From a virus, in IMG/VR virus record IMGVR_UViG_3300005518_000013, positions 1-40,477 of that record: a stretch of DNA of 40,477 nt. One strand, 5' to 3'. Positions 37,453 to 40,477 of the stretch are shown here, one piece after another; the stretch's first letter is position 1, and every line of letters begins with the position of its first letter. Position numbers and translations under genes: made by a program. The notes below the pieces were generated by a model. The model was not told the DNA's origin. It saw nothing but the letters and a program-made list of their open reading frames with translations, and did no database searches.

Positions 37453-38417
37453 GCGAACACTCCCTCGATCGCGGCGAGCGACGCCGTCCGGTCCTTCTCC
37501 CGCTGTGCGGCTACTTCATCGGTGCAGTCCACCGTCTCTGCCACGAACGTCACGTCCGAGGCGAGCATGAACCCGGCCTCGGCGTTCGTTGCCTCCTGCG
37601 GTGTCTTGCCGACAAGATACCCGTTCGTCCGGTCGCCCGGGCGGGTGTCGAGCGGCTCCAGCAGGGCGACCTTCGCGATGGCCTCGCGTTGCTCACCGGC
37701 CGGGACGGCGATGTACTGCTTGTCGTAGACGCGGATGAGGGAGTGTCCCGATCCGGTGACGGTCGTCGTCCCACCGTCCCCGGTGAAGCGGAAGCGGAGC
37801 CCAGGCATGGCGTCTCCTGTCGAGCTGTCGGGGAGCGGCATCCACTGGCCGAAGTCACTGACCAGCGCGCGGTCGAAGTCCACCGCGGCGCCGTTGATCG
37901 TCTGGCCGTTGTGGTACTGGTACAGGTGGGCGTGGGCCGACTGGCGACCGCCGGACCAGGCGTAGGTCTGCCAGAACCACTTCGCCGAGCCGTTCTCCGC
38001 GCAGCGGTTGACGACGTCGAGGCCACCGTAGACGCCGATGCGCGACGCTCCGAGCACGGAAGCCGCGCCGCGCAGGTAGGCGTCGATCGACGCCTGCTGG
38101 GCGGCGCTGGCATCGAAGTCGACAGCGAAGTAGACGGGCCGGTCAGCGGGGAAGCCGAGGCTCGTGACCGCGGCAGCCGTCATCGTGGCGTCCGCAATAC
38201 CGGCAGCTCGACCACCGAGCGCTCGTCCCTTCACCGACTCGAAGACAAGTCCGACCGCGAGGCCATGGCTCTGCAGATCGCCAAGTTCGGCCGTGGTCAG
38301 GCCCTTGCCGCCGTTGCCCGGATAGGGCACGTAGCGCATGGCGAAATGCTTCCCGGCCGCCACGAGTGCGGCGCCGCCCGGGCGACCCCATGCATAGTCC
38401 ACTCCCTCGAGGCTCAC
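37449..38417 (-). CDS. Endolysin with Rv2525c-like (DUF1906) glycoside hydrolase domain, 322 aa
   Basis: Residues ~1-195 form a TIM-barrel of the DUF1906 type: GVDYAWGRPGGAALVAAGKH, YVPYPGNGGKGLT, PVYFAVDFDASAAQQASIDA, IGVYGGLDVVNRCAENGSAK, and ending FDRALVSDF. Acidic residues at strand ends are the likely catalytic ones. A linker and a C-terminal ~120-residue beta domain (YDKQYIAVPAGEQREAIAKV) probably bind cell wall. The family is typical of actinobacterial phages. GTG 38417 overlaps the HNH stop (GTGA). Confidence 0.87.
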   Translation of the reverse strand: MSLEGVDYAWGRPGGAALVAAGKHFAMRYVPYPGNGGKGLTTAELGDLQSHGLAVGLVFESVKGRALGGRAAGIADATMTAAAVTSLGFPADRPVYFAVDFDASAAQQASIDAYLRGAASVLGASRIGVYGGLDVVNRCAENGSAKWFWQTYAWSGGRQSAHAHLYQYHNGQTINGAAVDFDRALVSDFGQWMPLPDSSTGDAMPGLRFRFTGDGGTTTVTGSGHSLIRVYDKQYIAVPAGEQREAIAKVALLEPLDTRPGDRTNGYLVGKTPQEATNAEAGFMLASDVTFVAETVDCTDEVAAQREKDRTASLAAIEGVFA

Positions 38418-38836
38418 CGCGGAGCCTCATTCGTGAACTTCCGCCTGTTGCACGACAGACAACACGGACTGAGATTGGCCACTGCGTTGGAACCGCCTCG
38501 AGCGAACGGTGTCCGGTGATCGACTCCATTCGCTGGCGTCACACCACAGAACGTGCACGGCAATAACACCAGCCGCGCGATGTCCTGAACTGTGGTCGCA
38601 CCTGCATCCATCCCGATGCGTCGAGCACGAATGCGGTTGTTGCGCCAAATCAGCCAGACCGTTCGCCATGGGTTCGCGTAGTACCAGCGCATCGATCGAG
38701 CGTTCTCGCGGTCCGGATGAGTGGCCCGCCGCCGGACGTATTTGGCGTGATCGATCGCACGATATTTGTCCGGATGCGCAGCGCGATCGCACCGCTTCCG
38801 CTCACGGTCGAGGGCGCGCTGTCGTTCCTGGCTCAT
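38414..38836 (-). CDS. HNH endonuclease, 140 aa
   Basis: A basic helical N-terminus (DRERKRCDRAAHPDKYRAID) precedes CTFCGVTPANGVDHRTPFAR and GGSNAVANLSPCCLSCNRRK, a four-Cys HNH with the general-base His in VDHR. It is coupled (ATGA) to the GerE-type regulator gene and (GTGA) to the endolysin. It may be a homing nuclease inserted in the lysis region. Confidence 0.88.
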   Translation of the reverse strand: MSQERQRALDRERKRCDRAAHPDKYRAIDHAKYVRRRATHPDRENARSMRWYYANPWRTVWLIWRNNRIRARRIGMDAGATTVQDIARLVLLPCTFCGVTPANGVDHRTPFARGGSNAVANLSPCCLSCNRRKFTNEAPR

Positions 38837-39084
38837 GCCCGTCGCCGCTGATAGCCGAGCCGCCGATCCTGTTGCGGCGGCAGCAGCTGCTCGCCGATGA
38901 CCGGCCACAGGATCACGACGGCATGGGGTCGACTCCGCGCGCCGACCTTGCCATATAGCCGCTTGAGGAGGTTCTTGACGGTCTGGTACTCCACCCCGAG
39001 TTCGGTCGCGGCGGACTTCACGCCGCCTGAGTTGACGCTCTCGATGAGGGCGGTGAGTTCGGCGGCCGTCGGGTTGTCCTGCAT
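38833..39084 (-). CDS. Minimal GerE/LuxR-type HTH regulator, 83 aa
   Basis: The segment GGVKSAATELGVEYQTVKNL plus LKRLYGKVGARSRPHAVVIL is a GerE domain (T-V-K-N...Y-x-K-...-R-x-x-A-V). The protein has nothing else but a short basic tail, so it lacks any sensor domain. Placed at the head of the lysis and terminase genes it is a candidate late-gene activator. ATG 39084 shares a base with the upstream stop (TGATG). Confidence 0.8.
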   Translation of the reverse strand: MQDNPTAAELTALIESVNSGGVKSAATELGVEYQTVKNLLKRLYGKVGARSRPHAVVILWPVIGEQLLPPQQDRRLGYQRRRA

Positions 39085-39170
39085 CAGCGCGTCATCGCTA
39101 CGAATGCCTCGATGACCGCGATGAACACCCACACCCCGGCGATCGTCAGAAGCCGCTGACGGCGCTTCAT
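39084..39170 (-). CDS. Single-span membrane microprotein, 28 aa
   Basis: MKRRQRLLTIAGVWVFIAVI continues EAFVAMTR; basic N-terminus and one hydrophobic span. Overlaps both neighbours (ATGA and TGATG). The role is unknown, perhaps lysis timing. Confidence 0.65.
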   Translation of the reverse strand: MKRRQRLLTIAGVWVFIAVIEAFVAMTR

Positions 39171-39379
39171 GCCGTCCGGCCCAACGGATACCGCCGCTCC
39201 CATTCGTCCTCGGCGGCTCCCCGCGCCTCGCGGATCATCCCCATCCCCACGAGGTGAGCGAGCCGGAGGTACTGCTTGGCCCCTTCGGCGTCGCCGGCCT
39301 GCACTGCCCAGCGCGCCATCGTCCGGAGCGCGCGTTCACCCGCTCGGTAGCGCGCCACGGCATTGTCCTGAGCGCTCAC
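39167..39379 (-). CDS. Hypothetical helical protein, 70 aa
   Basis: Reads MSAQDNAVARYRAGERALRT with a TPR-like pattern (MARWAVQAGDAEGAKQYLRL, AHLVGMGM), so a short helical repeat is likely. GTG 39379 is one base from the stop of the coiled-coil gene upstream. Unrecognised. Confidence 0.72.
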   Translation of the reverse strand: MSAQDNAVARYRAGERALRTMARWAVQAGDAEGAKQYLRLAHLVGMGMIREARGAAEDEWERRYPLGRTA

Positions 39380-39380
39380 G

Positions 39381-39872
39381 TCAAAGCAGCCGGATGGCGA
39401 TGTTCACAATCACCACGACCACCCCGATGACCGCCGACACGCCGATCATCCGGCCCTCCAACCCCGATCGCCACCGATCCAAGCCGTCGATCCGATCGTT
39501 GAGCGCCCCGATCGCGGTGTTGAACCGCTCGGCCTGCGCCTCCACCAAGGCGTCCTCTCGGGCGGCCGTCTCCTTGACGTAGGCGTCGAACAGCTCGCGG
39601 GGAACCGTCCTCGCCTGAGCCTCGACGGCTTGGGCGTGGGCGTGGTTGAGGTCCTCCAGCCGCCGCTCGTATTCCTGGGCTTGTAGCTCCAGCGCTCGCC
39701 GGTCGCTCACCGCCTGCTGATCGAATAGCGCCTTGAGCGCTTCGAGCGACTCCCGCATCGCGACGTACTCCCGTTCGCGGAGGGCGCGTTCGGAGGCGAG
39801 TCGTTCGGCTAGGAGGGCGGGTGTCAGGGTCGCCGGGTCCGGCCCCGTGATCGGATCGAGATCGTGAGTCAT
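39381..39872 (-). CDS. Coiled-coil protein with C-terminal membrane anchor, 163 aa
   Basis: About 130 residues of charged helix (LAERLASERALREREYVAMR, FDQQAVSDRRALELQAQEYE) are followed by a C-terminal span GVSAVIGVVVVIVNIAI. Such tail-anchored coiled coils occur near phage lysis genes. A spanin-like or lysis-control role is possible but unproven. It is the first gene of the late rightmost block; no strong ribosome site precedes ATG 39872. Confidence 0.75.
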   Translation of the reverse strand: MTHDLDPITGPDPATLTPALLAERLASERALREREYVAMRESLEALKALFDQQAVSDRRALELQAQEYERRLEDLNHAHAQAVEAQARTVPRELFDAYVKETAAREDALVEAQAERFNTAIGALNDRIDGLDRWRSGLEGRMIGVSAVIGVVVVIVNIAIRLL

Positions 39873-39999
39873 CCATCACAGGTAACGGTGGGCGTCCTCA
39901 CGCTCGGGCATGATGCGGTGTCCGGGAGCGGAACGCAATACCTAAACGGCGAGCCTGGAGTCCCTGCGCGTGGCCCAACGCGAACCCGATCGATGACGA
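39873..39999 (-). other. Gene-free gap before the late block
   Basis: The gap between the 28-residue frame and the coiled-coil gene is where a late promoter should lie. TTGCGT with CATCAT after 17 bases is the best minus-strand match, and it is weak. No strong hairpin is seen. Confidence 0.4.
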
Positions 40000-40086
40000 T
40001 TACGGCCAGTTGTCAACGATTCGTGTTCCGGCGGTCGTCCGAAGAACTGGCGTCTCGACGGTCACGCTGCGCTGTTCCTCGGTCAT
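40000..40086 (-). CDS. 28-aa frame with duplicated start
   Basis: MTEEQRSVTVETPVLRTTAG and a short end. It begins by ATGA overlap with the HTH gene. Its first 33 bases copy the start of the 133-residue gene at 611 with two changes. It may be a remnant of that gene left by recombination rather than a functional protein. Confidence 0.45.
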   Translation of the reverse strand: MTEEQRSVTVETPVLRTTAGTRIVDNWP

Positions 40087-40477
40087 CTGAGTTCAGCCTC
40101 ACCGCGTGACGGATTGCGCGCGATGTCCTCGTCAACGAACGAGTCGAGCGTGGTAAACCGGATGACCGTCCCGTCATCGAGATGCTTGGTGCCGTATGGT
40201 GCGGCTCCGAGAACGCGCAGCCGCCAGTACCGGCGAGCGTCTCGTACCTCGACCGTCTCTTCGGCGGCGACTGGCTCTGAGGCGGCGAGCGGATTTCCTT
40301 CCTTGCGGATTTCAAGCGCCCGCTCACGCCATGTGCGAAGCGTGATGCCGAGGATTTCAGCACCTCGTGAAGTGGTGATATCGCCGCGACGAATGGCGGC
40401 GTCCACGAGATGCTCGACTGCCGGCCAGTCGACATGCGGATCGCGACCCGTTGTGGCGAGATGCGCTCGTTCGAGAG
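40083..40477 (-). CDS. HTH-containing small protein, C-terminal part (crosses the junction)
   Basis: This is the continuation of the gene at 1-220; on the closed molecule the product is 164 residues. The portion here holds the HTH-like stretch and RDARRYWRLRVLGAAPYGTK, a beta-rich tail. It ends at TGA 40083, overlapping the next ATG. Bases 40358-40477 are the repeated copy. Confidence 0.8.
   Translation of the reverse strand, partial: LERAHLATTGRDPHVDWPAVEHLVDAAIRRGDITTSRGAEILGITLRTWRERALEIRKEGNPLAASEPVAAEETVEVRDARRYWRLRVLGAAPYGTKHLDDGTVIRFTTLDSFVDEDIARNPSRGEAELR
40358..40477. repeat. Right copy of 120-bp terminal direct repeat
   Basis: Identical to bases 1-120; see the left copy. Confidence 0.97.

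Noticed and set aside
1-40477. Integrase, DNA polymerase, helicase or att site
   Set aside because: Looked for and not found; the excisionase-like and Xre-like proteins alone do not show lysogeny.

Overview
This window is one complete, probably circular or circularly permuted, GC-rich tailed-phage genome. The first 120 bases are repeated exactly as the last 120 (40358-40477), so the unique unit is about 40,357 bp, and one gene runs across the junction. The gene order (small and large terminase, portal, protease, HK97-fold capsid, connectors, tail tube, tape measure, tail tip and fibres) is that of a long-tailed siphovirus. Frequent GTG starts, strong GGAGG ribosome sites, two promoters that would give leaderless messages, and an Rv2525c-like (DUF1906) endolysin suggest a high-GC Gram-positive host, most likely an actinobacterium. 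That host call is inference. No integrase, DNA polymerase, helicase or tRNA gene was found, so lysogeny is unproven.

Nearly everything is read on the minus strand, from high to low coordinates. Late genes run from 39872 to 8029. A GerE-type regulator, an HNH nuclease, an endolysin, a holin, a secreted double-psi-barrel protein (with a second gene nested in another frame) and a nuclease-like protein lie at 36.2-39.4 kb. Terminase and a portal-MuF fusion follow (30.0-34.7 kb). A 5-kb block of unusual structural genes sits between portal and protease, including a protein of about 22 tandem 20-residue repeats and an exported Cys-containing protein. After the capsid gene come an FkbM-type methyltransferase and three glycosyltransferase-like genes, placed before the connector genes. 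This looks like a virion-glycan module. The tail genes end with a pectate-lyase-fold fibre and a C1q-like fibre.

The left 8 kb holds compact early operons. P1 (about 8.0 kb) starts with an Xre-type regulator followed by zinc-ribbon and membrane microproteins and ends at a hairpin terminator (6104-6138). P2 (6054-6082), with a perfect inverted-repeat operator across its -35, starts a run of eleven genes each overlapping the next by four bases. That run includes an excisionase-like HTH, a putative annealing protein and an HNH nuclease, and ends next to two DnaA-box-like sites. Many of these genes are shorter than 60 codons.

The most striking unexplained feature is at 1366-1463, in the leader of a 38-residue membrane peptide. 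Three successive hairpins have different stems but 7-nt loops that are identical or exactly complementary (GUCCUAG, CUAGGAC, GUCCUAG). The hairpin next to the gene contains the ribosome site and touches the start codon. This is the layout expected of a kissing-loop RNA switch. Only two genes look genuine on the plus strand: an HNH endonuclease inserted between tail genes, and an 86-residue protein between terminase and portal.
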